DNA of 64,000 bases from Pseudomonas sp. W4I3 (GCF_030816195.1 NZ_JAUSXS010000001.1:4735501-4799500); one strand, 5' to 3'. Numbered from the stretch's first letter, positions 15,405 through 24,717 are shown. Made by a program: numbers and translations. Notes: a model not told the origin generated them from the sequence alone.

Positions 15405-18400
15405 CGAAGTAAATAGAAGGAGGGAGTTGCCCCGCAGTAGGCCATTGGATGCCTCCAATAATCCGAACCAGGCGATTATTCCTAAGTGCACGGTTGATAT
15501 CGTCTGTCATCTCCGTGTCTATGGGAGCCCGGAATGCACGAATCCAGCTTTGCTTAGTCTTGGACCCTCTTCTGATGGACGCCTTTTCAACCCACTCGCA
15601 TGTCAAATAGTAGAGTTGGCCAGGAGAGTTGGGATGAGTGGCGATAAATTCATGGGCGGGCTTGGAGTAGCGTGTCCCGCTACGCTCCACGACAGTGAAA
15701 CCCTGCTGCTCAAGCACCGTCCTGACGGCCGTACGCTGCGCGGTCTCTCTCTGTGCCATCACCGCTTTGCCGCCGTGCTGGAGCTGCACGTCCAACGTGG
15801 GCGGCGTGTAGTCGACACGCGTGAAACCAGGCGCCTTACCATCGTAGCCGATGTATATCGACCTGGTGGAGATTTCAGTGGGCCGCAACATTCTCAACAG
15901 ATCGTCCGTTTGCCCAGGCCTTGCGGGTAACGGTGGTATCCAATCATCCAGGGTTGCACGGATATTGAGCAGATGAGTGGCCGTTGCAGGGCGGTCTGGA
16001 CCGCTCAATTCGATCATCCTTGACACGGCAAATTCCCGGCTATGGCTTGTCAGGTTGGGAAAGGCCGTCCTTGTATAGTCCACCAAAGGCCTATCAAACA
16101 AGCGGTCATGGACCATCCATCCGCCTGCCGGATTGCGAGAGACAGGGATAGGTTGTTGGTCCATCGCCGTGCTTGTCCAACGCCTGATGTCGAGCCAGGC
16201 TGCTGATCCCGACACGTTATCCGGTTGGATAAAAATGATCCCGTCCAAAGGCGCTCGGTCCCCCGCAGGAAGCAACCTGTAATAAGCGAGCGTATCCGGT
16301 GTGGTTATAAGCAGGACATTATGGGGCGTCCCGGCGGCGTCCGCCGGAACATAAAACACGTCTGGCGCTACAGCACTCATTCGCGGGTCCATCTGACGTT
16401 GAATGTTCCACTCCAGCCATTGGTTAGACGTCGAGGATGAATGGGTGATCCGGCTCTCCGTCATGGCCCGTACAGTGGGCGGTTGCCAGCCCGGCGGCTC
16501 TGGCGTGGGCGTACGCCACGGTCGAAGCGTCCCCGAACTCGTTCCCGCCACCGGCTGAGGCGCGTCCGCGCCGAGCAACCATTCCCTGGGCTGATAAATG
16601 TCCAAAATCAACTCATCCTGCCCCGGCGTCTCCGGATTTTTCATGCGATACGCCGATTCACCTTCGCGCCGGTAAAGCGGGTAATGGTCTGCGCCGTCCG
16701 TCACAAACGGCTCGCCATTTTTCACGTAGATCCCCTTCTCATCCGGCGCTTTCAATGCCACCGCCCCTTCAGGCACGTCGTTGATTTTGAAACGACTCAA
16801 AGCGTCGAGTTGAGGCGCGGGTGAGGGTGAGGGTGCCGAGCGCGAAGTCCCGCGAGTCGTCATACGCAACCGATGCATGCGCGCCAATGCGGCCTTCTGG
16901 GCGGGACGTGCAACACTCGTGGCGACCTTGCCCGCCTTCTTGGGGCCAGGTAAAAAGTTCAGCAACAGGTCTATCGCCATGAAGGCGCTCATAAAGCCCA
17001 CATCGACCGCATTGTTGGGATCGCCATACCGGTGATATTGCCGCGCGACCAGCAGCAATTCATAGAAGTCATTGAGCATCCCTAACAACGGGGATATAAG
17101 CCCCACCAACCGCCTTGGAATGGACGAGTGATGCTCTGCCAGACGGCGGGTTCGAAAGGCTTTAAGCGCCTTGCCGGAATGACTGGCAGCTTGGGTCTGG
17201 CGTTGCAACTCAAGTACGTTGGCGTGGTACAACAATGCCTGGGCGTCAGAGTGGGAAGTGGCCACCACCGCCAGCCAGCCCCGCGCGTCACTGGCAATCT
17301 GCTCCAGGGTTTGTCTTTCGATTTCATCAGGCGCCGGTGTCGGCTCCAGATGCGTGATCTTGAATGAGCGAATGAACTCAATCCCCCGCCATACCCCGTT
17401 CACCAGGACAAAGGAAGGCATGAGTTCAAGCAAATTGGAAAGCTCGTCGAGCTTATCCGGATGGTGGGTGATTGCCTCGAATGCCCAGCCGGGTGCGACT
17501 TGGCTCGCGAGCACTTTGACGTTTCCTGGCAATGCGCCAATACGGTTCAGGGCATCCTGGGCCTCTGGCAAACTGCTGTACGCGGTAAGGACCAAGGCAG
17601 GCGCAGCCTGCGGCCAATACACCACGCAAAGCCCGGAGGGTTTGTCCTGCACCACCACTATCCCGGCGATATAGCGATCATGCTGCATCGTATGGCCCAC
17701 CAGATGCACCACATGCAATTGCAAATCGTGGTGGTTTTTCAGAAGGTCCTGGGGCGTGCGTGCCGCCATCGCCGTGCTGAATATACTCTGCGCATTTGCC
17801 GTCAGGCCGCGCTGTATTGCCAGAAACAGATGATGGTTGACGCCTGCGCTTAACGCGCGTTTCAGTAACGCGGGAATCCGTCCTTCGCTGAGCCTGCGGT
17901 CAGGCGTCATCGGCGGATAAAACACTTTATTGATCAAGGCGTCGTAATGTCCGCCTATATCCAGCGACGACACCAGTTGGGTCAGAACATCGGCACTGAG
18001 CTGTTGCTTCCACGCAGGTTGCAGGAAAACCGCGTAATGGAATCGCCACGCCGTCCAAGGCGCCAAGGGGTCCAGGTTATGCAGCGACAGTTGCAGCAAG
18101 CTGAAGGTTGTACGCGTGGTCGTCGGAGTAAATATGACGTTGCGACCGCCTACGGGGCAGCGACTTTCCCAGCCGCAATAGCTGGCATCGACATTATCGG
18201 GCATATCAATCAAGGGCTGATCAATGTCCAGCGCAGCGAAGACACCGTCCTGGCGCAAACGCGCGGTCAAGGTGCTGCGGGCGAAGGCGTGCAGGTCGGG
18301 CAGGAAGTCATCAAGGCGGGCTTTATAAGCGAACGCGCCACTCAGATAAAGGCGTTGCGAGCGTCTGAACTGTTTGCGCCGGACACGTGTGGCAGACGCC

Positions 18401-18936
18401 AACCATACCGGCATTTTTTTCGCTTCAGACGTGGCCTTGCGCAAAAACTCGATATTGGCCTGAGCATGGCTCAGGGCGCTATTGACGGGGACTTTCAGCT
18501 GCTCCTCCAGCTCAATCGCCAGCAACGCGCGGCTCAACTCTGCACTCTTCACCTCAGTGAAAATCTGGGTGATGCCCTCGGTACTTTTGTCCAGGCGATC
18601 GTGGTAACCAAGCAGGTTCTTGAGTGTGACCAGTGCAGGCTTCCGGTCGACGGGCAAGTAGCGCACGGCCAGTGTGTCCCGCACAGCATGCGCGCGCAGG
18701 TCGTTGCGTTTATCGCGTTCGACACAACCCCATAGCACGGAATCATCCCGACCGCCCAAGCTTGCCTTGATGCCCAGGGTCAAGGCATCCAGCCCCGCGA
18801 AGGCCTGCAGTCCGCCCTCCGTCCCGAACATGTACAGCACCACCGCAAGCTGACGTACCGGAACCCTCACCGCCGCCGCTGTGGTGACCACCCACGCATT
18901 ATGGAGTGGGTAGAAGGCGTTTGGCTCGCTGCCCAC
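15382..18936 (-). CDS. toxin-like protein, DUF6543/dermonecrotic-toxin type, C-terminal part
   Basis: At least 1184 residues. The middle part follows the pattern of large Pseudomonas dermonecrotic-toxin-domain (DUF6543) proteins: LSLHNLDPLAPW, then LDIGGHYDALINKVFYPP and LIPALL-type repeats. A hydrophobic stretch lies near residues 640-660 (SPLLGMLNDFYELLL, VGFMSAFMAIDLLLN). The C-terminal third has no family I recognise. The GTG at 18936 has no ribosome site, and the frame stays open upstream past the stop of the preceding gene. It therefore looks like the continuation of the 560-residue frame, broken by a single-base shift. Likely an effector or toxin; no immunity gene is recognised. The C-terminus overlaps the LysE gene. 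Confidence 0.65.
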   Translation of the reverse strand: MGSEPNAFYPLHNAWVVTTAAAVRVPVRQLAVVLYMFGTEGGLQAFAGLDALTLGIKASLGGRDDSVLWGCVERDKRNDLRAHAVRDTLAVRYLPVDRKPALVTLKNLLGYHDRLDKSTEGITQIFTEVKSAELSRALLAIELEEQLKVPVNSALSHAQANIEFLRKATSEAKKMPVWLASATRVRRKQFRRSQRLYLSGAFAYKARLDDFLPDLHAFARSTLTARLRQDGVFAALDIDQPLIDMPDNVDASYCGWESRCPVGGRNVIFTPTTTRTTFSLLQLSLHNLDPLAPWTAWRFHYAVFLQPAWKQQLSADVLTQLVSSLDIGGHYDALINKVFYPPMTPDRRLSEGRIPALLKRALSAGVNHHLFLAIQRGLTANAQSIFSTAMAARTPQDLLKNHHDLQLHVVHLVGHTMQHDRYIAGIVVVQDKPSGLCVVYWPQAAPALVLTAYSSLPEAQDALNRIGALPGNVKVLASQVAPGWAFEAITHHPDKLDELSNLLELMPSFVLVNGVWRGIEFIRSFKITHLEPTPAPDEIERQTLEQIASDARGWLAVVATSHSDAQALLYHANVLELQRQTQAASHSGKALKAFRTRRLAEHHSSIPRRLVGLISPLLGMLNDFYELLLVARQYHRYGDPNNAVDVGFMSAFMAIDLLLNFLPGPKKAGKVATSVARPAQKAALARMHRLRMTTRGTSRSAPSPSPAPQLDALSRFKINDVPEGAVALKAPDEKGIYVKNGEPFVTDGADHYPLYRREGESAYRMKNPETPGQDELILDIYQPREWLLGADAPQPVAGTSSGTLRPWRTPTPEPPGWQPPTVRAMTESRITHSSSTSNQWLEWNIQRQMDPRMSAVAPDVFYVPADAAGTPHNVLLITTPDTLAYYRLLPAGDRAPLDGIIFIQPDNVSGSAAWLDIRRWTSTAMDQQPIPVSRNPAGGWMVHDRLFDRPLVDYTRTAFPNLTSHSREFAVSRMIELSGPDRPATATHLLNIRATLDDWIPPLPARPGQTDDLLRMLRPTEISTRSIYIGYDGKAPGFTRVDYTPPTLDVQLQHGGKAVMAQRETAQRTAVRTVLEQQGFTVVERSGTRYSKPAHEFIATHPNSPGQLYYLTCEWVEKASIRRGSKTKQSWIRAFRAPIDTEMTDDINRALRNNRLVRIIGGIQWPTAGQLPPSIYFVKLSLEP

Positions 18937-18961
18937 GGCGATCGACAGTACACGGGTTTGG

Positions 18962-20644
18962 CTATCGGGACGTCGGGCTGGCCAGTGGGTGCTCCAGCAC
19001 CTCGATCATCAGGTCACGATGAACCGTACTCAGCAGCTTGAGCCGGTACTGCAACTGAACCTCGTCGCGCAGCGCCTCAGCTTGAGTGTTCAAAAACAAG
19101 GAAAGACGCCTGGGCGTTCCGATGCCGCCGGGCCGTTCGCGCCAGAAATCCAGATTGCGCAAGCGTGGCCGCGCGCCGCACACCAATGCACTCAACGCTT
19201 GCGCATGGTCTTTCAGGCCAGTGGCCAGTGACATGAACTCCCCATATGCAGGCGTTTGAGCGGTGAGATCCTGCGGATCCAGCAGCGCAAGCACGCCTTT
19301 TTCATAACGCTTGATCTGGTGCGTAGCGGTCTGCAAGGCCAAGCCGGGCGAGGTGCTGGCGAAGATTATTTCCGTGCGTCGTCGTTGCCGGTCCCATTTG
19401 AGCAACGGCTCACGAAGCTCGCCGAGCCGAGCGCTGCCGATCAGTTGCTTTCTGGTCCCCTCTATATAGGAGAGAAACGCGGCGGCATTTCGTGGTGGAG
19501 GTCGAGGTCGTTCTTCAGAGAACACGTGGGAGGAATTGATCATCACCGCGCAGGCCAATTCGTTTCCCCATTGCTCACTCAGCAATGCCTGTGCGCCGAA
19601 GGCCAGTGCGTCGCCCATGACCTGCGCGCCCCGAGTCGCACCGGACGCAGGGGACAACTCCGCTGGTCGGCATAACTGACTGCGACGACTCAATGGCAAG
19701 CAGTGCCAGAGGTCGTGAAACAGGGAGCGGTTCAACTCCATCAAACCGCAGTGAAGAACGGCAAAGGATGGATACTCGTAGAAATTGCGGGTTACGCCAG
19801 GCAGGTAAACAATGTGAGGCACATCGATGGGGTCATCCTTACGATAAATATGCAATGCGCCGGGGATGGCGATCGAAGGCGTACCGGGCCACATCAACCG
19901 GGCCACTTGCACAGTGGCCCACTCACCACCCGCACGTTCGCGTGTTTCGGCGTCGGGAGCATCGATCACGGCCTTGATCATGGTCATTCCCGCACTCGAT
20001 AGCTCGTCCAGTTGCCGCGCCATGAACGCCCGCTCCGCGAAGAGATCCTTATGTAATTCGACCCAACGTTCCCGACGCGAACGCCAGGAGCCCTGCGCCA
20101 GGGAGTCCCAGTATCGGTTTGTCGCCTGAGCCAGCCGTTCAAACAGCCTCAACTCGATAACGCGCCGGAGGGCTTCCAACGGTGTGTAGGGCAAGCGCCG
20201 GTCCGGATCGCCCTTGATACTCAAGGCCGTAAATTGATTGATGTTGATTGACACACTCGGCAGCACCAGCAGGGCCAGCGCGCGGTCAGTCAAACTGTTG
20301 ACCTTTTCGGCCACGCGGGGTGGCTTGGGCTCGGTAAACAGCAGGCTGTCCGGGTCGATATCGAACGCTTTGCGCAGCTCGGTGCGGATCACCGAGAGAA
20401 TCTTTGGCGAGCGGCCTGTCAGGCGTAACAGTGCCTTTACCGACTCACTGCACCGCAGGTCAGCCAGGCAGATCTGATTGACCAGGCGGCTTGGATGGGT
20501 GGCGGCGTTGATCCGCGCTTCCAACTGGTCGCGAATCTCTCGGAGCTGTGCCTCGGCCACAACGTCCGGCGCCTCGGCCTCGGCGGGTTCGAAGGTGGGA
20601 CTGGAGGCGGGAGGCGTATCCGGCTGATCGGGCGACGAAGTCAT
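18962..20644 (-). CDS. toxin-like protein, DUF6543/dermonecrotic-toxin type, N-terminal part
   Basis: 560 residues with a Pro- and Glu-rich N-terminus, no signal peptide, and repeats typical of the N-terminal half of large DUF6543 proteins, for example SVSININQFTALSIKG and IAIPGALHIYRKDDPIDVPHIVYLPG. The start at 20644 follows GAAGAAG. The stop TAG lies directly after a CCC run (18967-18969). Removing one C would fuse it in frame to the downstream 1184-residue frame through ...SDSQTRVLSIAVG, giving about 1,750 residues, a usual length for the family. Either a genuine frameshift mutation, a phase-variable run, or a sequence error. Confidence 0.65.
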   Translation of the reverse strand: MTSSPDQPDTPPASSPTFEPAEAEAPDVVAEAQLREIRDQLEARINAATHPSRLVNQICLADLRCSESVKALLRLTGRSPKILSVIRTELRKAFDIDPDSLLFTEPKPPRVAEKVNSLTDRALALLVLPSVSININQFTALSIKGDPDRRLPYTPLEALRRVIELRLFERLAQATNRYWDSLAQGSWRSRRERWVELHKDLFAERAFMARQLDELSSAGMTMIKAVIDAPDAETRERAGGEWATVQVARLMWPGTPSIAIPGALHIYRKDDPIDVPHIVYLPGVTRNFYEYPSFAVLHCGLMELNRSLFHDLWHCLPLSRRSQLCRPAELSPASGATRGAQVMGDALAFGAQALLSEQWGNELACAVMINSSHVFSEERPRPPPRNAAAFLSYIEGTRKQLIGSARLGELREPLLKWDRQRRRTEIIFASTSPGLALQTATHQIKRYEKGVLALLDPQDLTAQTPAYGEFMSLATGLKDHAQALSALVCGARPRLRNLDFWRERPGGIGTPRRLSLFLNTQAEALRDEVQLQYRLKLLSTVHRDLMIEVLEHPLASPTSR

Positions 20645-20726
20645 AGGGCTTCTTCTCTATGGGGAAAAAGCCCAGCCTAGGCACCGGCGCTGTTTAAAAG
20701 GGGCTAGATAGTTGAATGCGCAGCCG

Positions 20727-20752
20727 AAAAAAAGCCCGCAGTGTGGGCGGGC
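20727..20752 (-). terminator. rho-independent terminator after uraH
   Basis: On the minus strand GCCCGC-7-base loop-GCGGGC is followed by seven T. It lies 45 bp after the uraH stop and separates it from the toxin-like gene. Confidence 0.85.
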
Positions 20753-20796
20753 GAAAAACCAACGAAGAGCTTTGGGGGTATGAAGCGAGGTGACGC

Positions 20797-21150
20797 TCAG
20801 CTACCGCGATAGGTGGAGTAGCTGTAAGGCGAAATCAGTAGGGGGACGTGGTAATGATCCTGCTCGGCGCTGATGCCGAAACGCAGCACGACGACGTCGA
20901 GAAACGCCGGTTCCGGCAATTGCACGCCACGGGCGCGGTAATAGTCGCCGGCGCTGAACTGCAATTGGTAGACACCGCTGCGGTAGTCGTCGCCCTGCAA
21001 CAATGGCGCGTCGCAGCGGCCATCGTCGTTGGTCACGGCCGTGGCGACCAAGGCCAACTGCGCGCCTTCGACGCGGAACAGTTCAACCTTGATTGCGCTG
21101 CCGGGGCAGCCGTGTGCAGCGTCCAAAACATGTGTAGTCAAGCGTCCCAT
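20797..21150 (-). CDS. uraH: 5-hydroxyisourate hydrolase
   Basis: A 117-residue transthyretin-like enzyme that hydrolyses 5-hydroxyisourate to OHCU. It begins MGRLTTHVLDAAHGCPG, with the active-site His in TTHVLD, and ends with the family's C-terminal tetrapeptide YRGS preceded by HYHVPLLISPYSYSTY. It is transcribed away from puuE, which together with uraD, alc and allA completes the pathway. A TTGTACACAA palindrome lies about 100 bp upstream. No secretion signal, so it acts in the cytoplasm. Confidence 0.96.
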   Translation of the reverse strand: MGRLTTHVLDAAHGCPGSAIKVELFRVEGAQLALVATAVTNDDGRCDAPLLQGDDYRSGVYQLQFSAGDYYRARGVQLPEPAFLDVVVLRFGISAEQDHYHVPLLISPYSYSTYRGS

Positions 21151-21249
21151 GGCGTCTTCGCGCCTCCCGAAGTCAGTAGTAGAGAACCCGCACTCTTTCA
21201 GGGCATCAAAAAAGCCGGCGATGGCTGATTAAGACATTTTCCAAAAAAA

Positions 21250-21259
21250 TTGTACACAA
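21250..21259. promoter_or_regulatory. TTGTACACAA palindrome upstream of uraH
   Basis: Near-perfect copy of the TTGTATACAA element also found at 13201-13210 and 21445-21454, lying in the uraH-puuE divergent gap. Candidate operator for a GntR-class purine regulator. Confidence 0.5.
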
Positions 21260-21353
21260 TAAAAATCACAAAACTTCGGATTTACCCGTGCGTGTTGCTT
21301 GACGGGCCAATTCCTGAGTAATCCTTGCTTTTAAACGACCTTTTGTCCATTAG

Positions 21354-21365
21354 CTGACCAGTCAG
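21354..21365. promoter_or_regulatory. CTGACCAGTCAG element upstream of puuE
   Basis: CTGAC-CA-GTCAG, near-palindromic, overlaps the upstream edge of the sigma54 match. An almost identical TTGACCAGTCAG occurs at 27663-27674 before the Tsx-like gene, followed by similar bases in both places. Confidence 0.45.
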
Positions 21366-21379
21366 GCAAGTTTCTTGCT
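21364..21379 (+). promoter_or_regulatory. sigma54-type promoter candidate of the puuE operon
   Basis: AGGCAAGTTTCTTGCT has GG and GC at -24/-12 spacing and a perfect TTGCT -12 element; the -24 element AGGCAA departs from TGGCAC at two positions. It would give a leader of about 150 bases to puuE. Nitrogen control (NtrC) of ureide use is plausible. Confidence 0.5.
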
Positions 21380-21444
21380 ACACCCCTTATGACGAGCCCC
21401 AGCGAAAAAATGCAGAAATCCGGGCTTACAAAGTTCGCGATAAG

Positions 21445-21454
21445 TTGTATACAA
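21445..21454. promoter_or_regulatory. TTGTATACAA palindrome upstream of puuE
   Basis: Second perfect copy of the element, downstream of the predicted sigma54 start and 87 bp before the puuE GTG, where a bound repressor would block transcription. The remaining bases of the 390-bp gap 21151-21540 hold no gene. Confidence 0.55.
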
Positions 21455-21540
21455 TCACTCATCGCTGTGACGCCACCCCAGTCTTTCCACTGCCCGGCCG
21501 CCACACACACTTGCTACCACGAACAAGAAGGAAGACTGCA

Positions 21541-22467
21541 GTGAGCGCTGACTACCCACGCGACCTGATCGGTTACGGCAGTAACCCTCCTCACCCCCAC
21601 TGGCCGGGCAAGGCACGCATTGCGCTGTCGTTCGTACTCAACTACGAAGAAGGCGGCGAGCGCAATATCCTGCACGGCGACAAAGAGTCCGAAGCCTTCC
21701 TCTCGGAAATGGTCTCGGCGCAACCGCTGCAGGGCGCGCGCAACATGAGCATGGAGTCGCTGTATGAATATGGCAGCCGTGCCGGGGTGTGGCGCATCCT
21801 CAAGCTGTTCAAGGAATTCGACATCCCGCTGACGATTTTCGCCGTGGCCATGGCCGCCCAGCGCCATCCGGATGTGATCCGCGCCATGGTTGCCGCCGGC
21901 CACGAGATCTGCAGCCACGGCTACCGCTGGATCGACTACCAGTACATGGACGAGGCCCAGGAACGCGAGCATATGCTCGAAGCGATCCGCATCCTCACCG
22001 AACTGACCGGTGAACGCCCGCTGGGCTGGTACACCGGCCGCACCGGCCCCAACACGCGGCGCCTGGTGATGGAGGAAGGCGGCTTCCTGTATGACTGCGA
22101 CACCTACGACGACGACCTGCCCTACTGGGAACCGAACACGCCCACCGGCAAGCCGCACCTGGTCATCCCTTACACCCTGGACACCAACGACATGCGCTTC
22201 ACCCAGGTGCAGGGTTTCAACAAGGGCGATGACTTTTTCGAGTACCTCAAGGACGCCTTCGACGTGCTGTATGCCGAAGGGGCCGAGGCGCCGAAGATGC
22301 TTTCCATCGGCCTGCACTGCCGCCTGATCGGCCGCCCGGCGCGCCTGGCCTCGTTGAAGCGCTTTATCGAATACGCCAAGAGCCACGAACAGGTGTGGTT
22401 CACCCGCCGCGTCGACATCGCCCGGCACTGGCAGCACACCCACCCCTATACGGGAGCGGCGAAATGA
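21541..22467 (+). CDS. puuE: allantoinase PuuE (polysaccharide-deacetylase fold)
   Basis: A 308-residue cytoplasmic enzyme that opens the allantoin ring to allantoate. It belongs to the NodB/polysaccharide-deacetylase fold family, unrelated to classical metal amidohydrolase allantoinases. Motifs seen: RIALSFVLNYEEGGE, GHEICSHGYRW, GWYTGRTGPNTRRL and DTYDDDLPYW. The start is GTG 21541 (VSADYPRDLIGYGS) with GGAAG upstream; the length equals that known for the P. fluorescens enzyme, while the longer frame from 21445 begins inside a palindromic operator. Its stop overlaps the uraD start (ATGA). Confidence 0.96.
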   Translation: MSADYPRDLIGYGSNPPHPHWPGKARIALSFVLNYEEGGERNILHGDKESEAFLSEMVSAQPLQGARNMSMESLYEYGSRAGVWRILKLFKEFDIPLTIFAVAMAAQRHPDVIRAMVAAGHEICSHGYRWIDYQYMDEAQEREHMLEAIRILTELTGERPLGWYTGRTGPNTRRLVMEEGGFLYDCDTYDDDLPYWEPNTPTGKPHLVIPYTLDTNDMRFTQVQGFNKGDDFFEYLKDAFDVLYAEGAEAPKMLSIGLHCRLIGRPARLASLKRFIEYAKSHEQVWFTRRVDIARHWQHTHPYTGAAK

Positions 22468-22979
22468 CTGCGTTCCAAACCCTGACACCGTCGAGCCTGA
22501 GCCGCGATGAATTCGTCGCCGCGTTTGCCGATATCTACGAACACTCGCCATGGGTGGCCGAAAAGGCCTTCGACCTGGGCCAGGACGCGTCGATCGACCA
22601 GATCGAAACCCTGCACCAGCGCATGAGCGATATCCTGTTGAGCGCTGATCACGCCAGTCAACTGGCACTGATCAATGCTCACCCGGACCTGGCCGGCAAA
22701 GCCGCCGTCCAGGGCCAACTGACCCAAGCCAGCACCGATGAACAAGCGGGCGCGGGTATCCACCAATGCACGGCCGAAGAGTTCTCGCGCTTCACCGAGC
22801 TGAACGAGGCCTATAAAGCCAAGTTCAAGTTTCCCTTCATCATGGCGGTAAAAGGCAGCAACCGGCACCAGATCCTCGCCGCGTTCGAAACGCGCATCCA
22901 CAACGACACCGACGTCGAGTTCAAGTGCGCGCTGGACGAGATCAACAAGATCGCGTTGTTCCGATTACTGACCCTCTAA
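22464..22979 (+). CDS. uraD: OHCU decarboxylase
   Basis: A 171-residue enzyme that converts 2-oxo-4-hydroxy-4-carboxy-5-ureidoimidazoline to S-allantoin. Family motifs: LSRDEFVAAFADIYEHSPWVAE, NAHPDLAGKAA with the catalytic His, and KFPFIMAVKG with the substrate loop. The start at MTAFQTLTP overlaps the puuE stop by 4 bases. It acts on the product of UraH encoded across the divergent gap. Confidence 0.97.
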   Translation: MTAFQTLTPSSLSRDEFVAAFADIYEHSPWVAEKAFDLGQDASIDQIETLHQRMSDILLSADHASQLALINAHPDLAGKAAVQGQLTQASTDEQAGAGIHQCTAEEFSRFTELNEAYKAKFKFPFIMAVKGSNRHQILAAFETRIHNDTDVEFKCALDEINKIALFRLLTL

Positions 22980-23021
22980 AACGACCATCCCCAGCCACTC
23001 CATCTAAGGCAGACAAGAAGA

Positions 23022-24017
23022 ATGAAAGCTTACGCCGTACCTTTCGAAAAGTTCGTCAACCTGGCCGATGCCCGCCTGGGCACCAAGATCATCGAAGTCA
23101 CCGATGACTGGTTCGCCGACGCCAACCGCCTGTTCCAGCCGACCCCGGCCGTGTGGAAGGAGGGCGTTTTCGATGACAACGGCAAGTGGATGGACGGCTG
23201 GGAGTCGCGTCGCAAGCGCTTCGAAGGCTACGACAGCGCGGTGATCCGCCTGGGCGTACCGGGTTCGATCAAAGGCGTGGACATCGACACTTCATTCTTC
23301 ACCGGCAACTTCCCGCCATCGGCCTCCCTGGAAGCCTGTTTCCTCGCCTCGGGCGAACCGGATGCCAACACCCAGTGGGTGGAAGTGCTGTCGGCCGTGG
23401 AGCTGCAAGGCAACAGCCACCATTACCACGAGATCAACAACGCGCAGGCGTTCAGCCACCTGCGGTTCAACATCTACCCGGATGGCGGCGTGGCCCGTCT
23501 GCGTGTGTACGGCGTGCCGTTCCGCGACTGGTCCGCAGTGGGCGACAACGAACAAGTCGACCTGGCAGCAGCCTTGAACGGCGGGCGTGCCCTGGCCTGC
23601 TCCGATGAACACTTCGGGCGCATGAGCAACATCCTCAACCCGGGCCGTGGCATCAACATGGGCGATGGCTGGGAAACCGCGCGTCGCCGTACGCCGGGCA
23701 ATGACTGGGTAATCGTCGCGCTGGGCCACCCTGGCGAGATCGAGAAAATCGTCGTCGACACCCTGCACTTCAAAGGCAACTACCCGGACACATGCTCGAT
23801 TCAGGGCGCCTTCGTCAAGGGCGGTACCGACAGCCAGATCGAGACCCAATCGCTGTTCTGGCGTGAACTGCTGCCGGCACAGAAACTGGAGATGCACGCC
23901 GAACACACCTTCGCCGAGCAGATCAAGGCGCTGGGGCCGATTACCCACATCCGCCTGAATGTGTTCCCGGATGGCGGTGTGAGTCGCCTGCGCGTATTGG
24001 GCAAAGTATCGAAGTAA
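23022..24017 (+). CDS. alc: allantoicase
   Basis: A 331-residue enzyme that splits allantoate to ureidoglycolate and urea. It has two tandem jelly-roll repeats, seen as paired motifs: DGWESRRKRF and DGWETARRR, GVDIDTSFFTGNFPP and VDTLHFKGNYPD, and twice HLRFNIYPDGGVARLRVYG / HIRLNVFPDGGVSRLRVLG. The length fits the bacterial family. It starts 42 bp after uraD with AGAAG before the ATG, so it is in the same operon. An inverted-repeat element follows it. Confidence 0.97.
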   Translation: MKAYAVPFEKFVNLADARLGTKIIEVTDDWFADANRLFQPTPAVWKEGVFDDNGKWMDGWESRRKRFEGYDSAVIRLGVPGSIKGVDIDTSFFTGNFPPSASLEACFLASGEPDANTQWVEVLSAVELQGNSHHYHEINNAQAFSHLRFNIYPDGGVARLRVYGVPFRDWSAVGDNEQVDLAAALNGGRALACSDEHFGRMSNILNPGRGINMGDGWETARRRTPGNDWVIVALGHPGEIEKIVVDTLHFKGNYPDTCSIQGAFVKGGTDSQIETQSLFWRELLPAQKLEMHAEHTFAEQIKALGPITHIRLNVFPDGGVSRLRVLGKVSK

Positions 24018-24027
24018 TGCTGAGGCT

Positions 24028-24125
24028 GTAGGAGCGAGCTTGCTCGCGAAGATCGTCAACGATAACGCGCCCATCCTGGATAAACGCGGTGTACTTGAGC
24101 TTTTCGCGAGCAAGCTCGCTCCTAC
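24028..24125. repeat. REP-type inverted pair (GAGCGAGCTTGCTCGC class)
   Basis: GTAGGAGCGAGCTTGCTCGC at 24028-24047 is repeated in inverse at 24103-24125 around about 50 bases. This class differs from the GGGAGGGGGCTTG class found elsewhere in the window. Confidence 0.85.
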
Positions 24126-24162
24126 AAAGATTCAATAACAACTCCAGATTAAGAAGACAGCC

Positions 24163-24666
24163 ATGCGCACATTGATGATCGAACCCCTGACCAAAGAAGC
24201 CTTCGCCCCCTTCGGAGACGTTATCGAAACCGATGGCAGCGATCACTTCATGATCAACAACGGGTCGACCATGCGCTTTCACAAACTGGCGACGGTCGAA
24301 ACAGCACAGCCTGAAGACCACGCCATCATCAGCATCTTCCGCGCCGACGCGCAGGACATGCCGCTGACCGTGTGCATGCTGGAGCGACACCCGCTGGGCA
24401 GCCAGGCCTTCATTCCGCTGCTCGGCAACCCCTTTCTGATCGTGGTCGCGCCACTTGGCGATGTACCTGTATCAGGCTTGGTCCGCGCCTTCGTCACCAA
24501 CGGCAGGCAGGGCATCAATTACCATCGCGGCGTCTGGCACCACCCGGTGCTGACGATCGAAAAGCGGGATGACTTCCTGGTGGTTGATCGCAGTGGCACA
24601 GGCAATAACTGCGATGAGCATTTTTTCAAAGAGGATGAGCGGTTGATCCTCGCCCCCCACCAATAA
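24163..24666 (+). CDS. allA: ureidoglycolate lyase
   Basis: A 167-residue cupin-fold enzyme that releases urea and glyoxylate from ureidoglycolate, ending the ureide pathway begun by UraH. Motifs: FAPFGDVIE near the N-terminus, LERHPLGSQAFIPL in the middle, and GINYHRGVWHHPV with the active-site His residues. It begins MRTLMIEPLTKEAF. It stands between alc and puuD; a REP pair upstream may separate its transcript or stabilise the upstream messenger. Confidence 0.96.
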   Translation: MRTLMIEPLTKEAFAPFGDVIETDGSDHFMINNGSTMRFHKLATVETAQPEDHAIISIFRADAQDMPLTVCMLERHPLGSQAFIPLLGNPFLIVVAPLGDVPVSGLVRAFVTNGRQGINYHRGVWHHPVLTIEKRDDFLVVDRSGTGNNCDEHFFKEDERLILAPHQ

Positions 24667-24717
24667 GAGAAGGTCTGATCACCCGACAACAAGGGTGACA
24701 GGCGAGAGGTAAAGACT

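Noticed and set aside
21200..21225. GG-N10-GC spacing upstream of uraH as a sigma54 promoter
   Set aside because: Neither -24 nor -12 element matches beyond the two dinucleotides.
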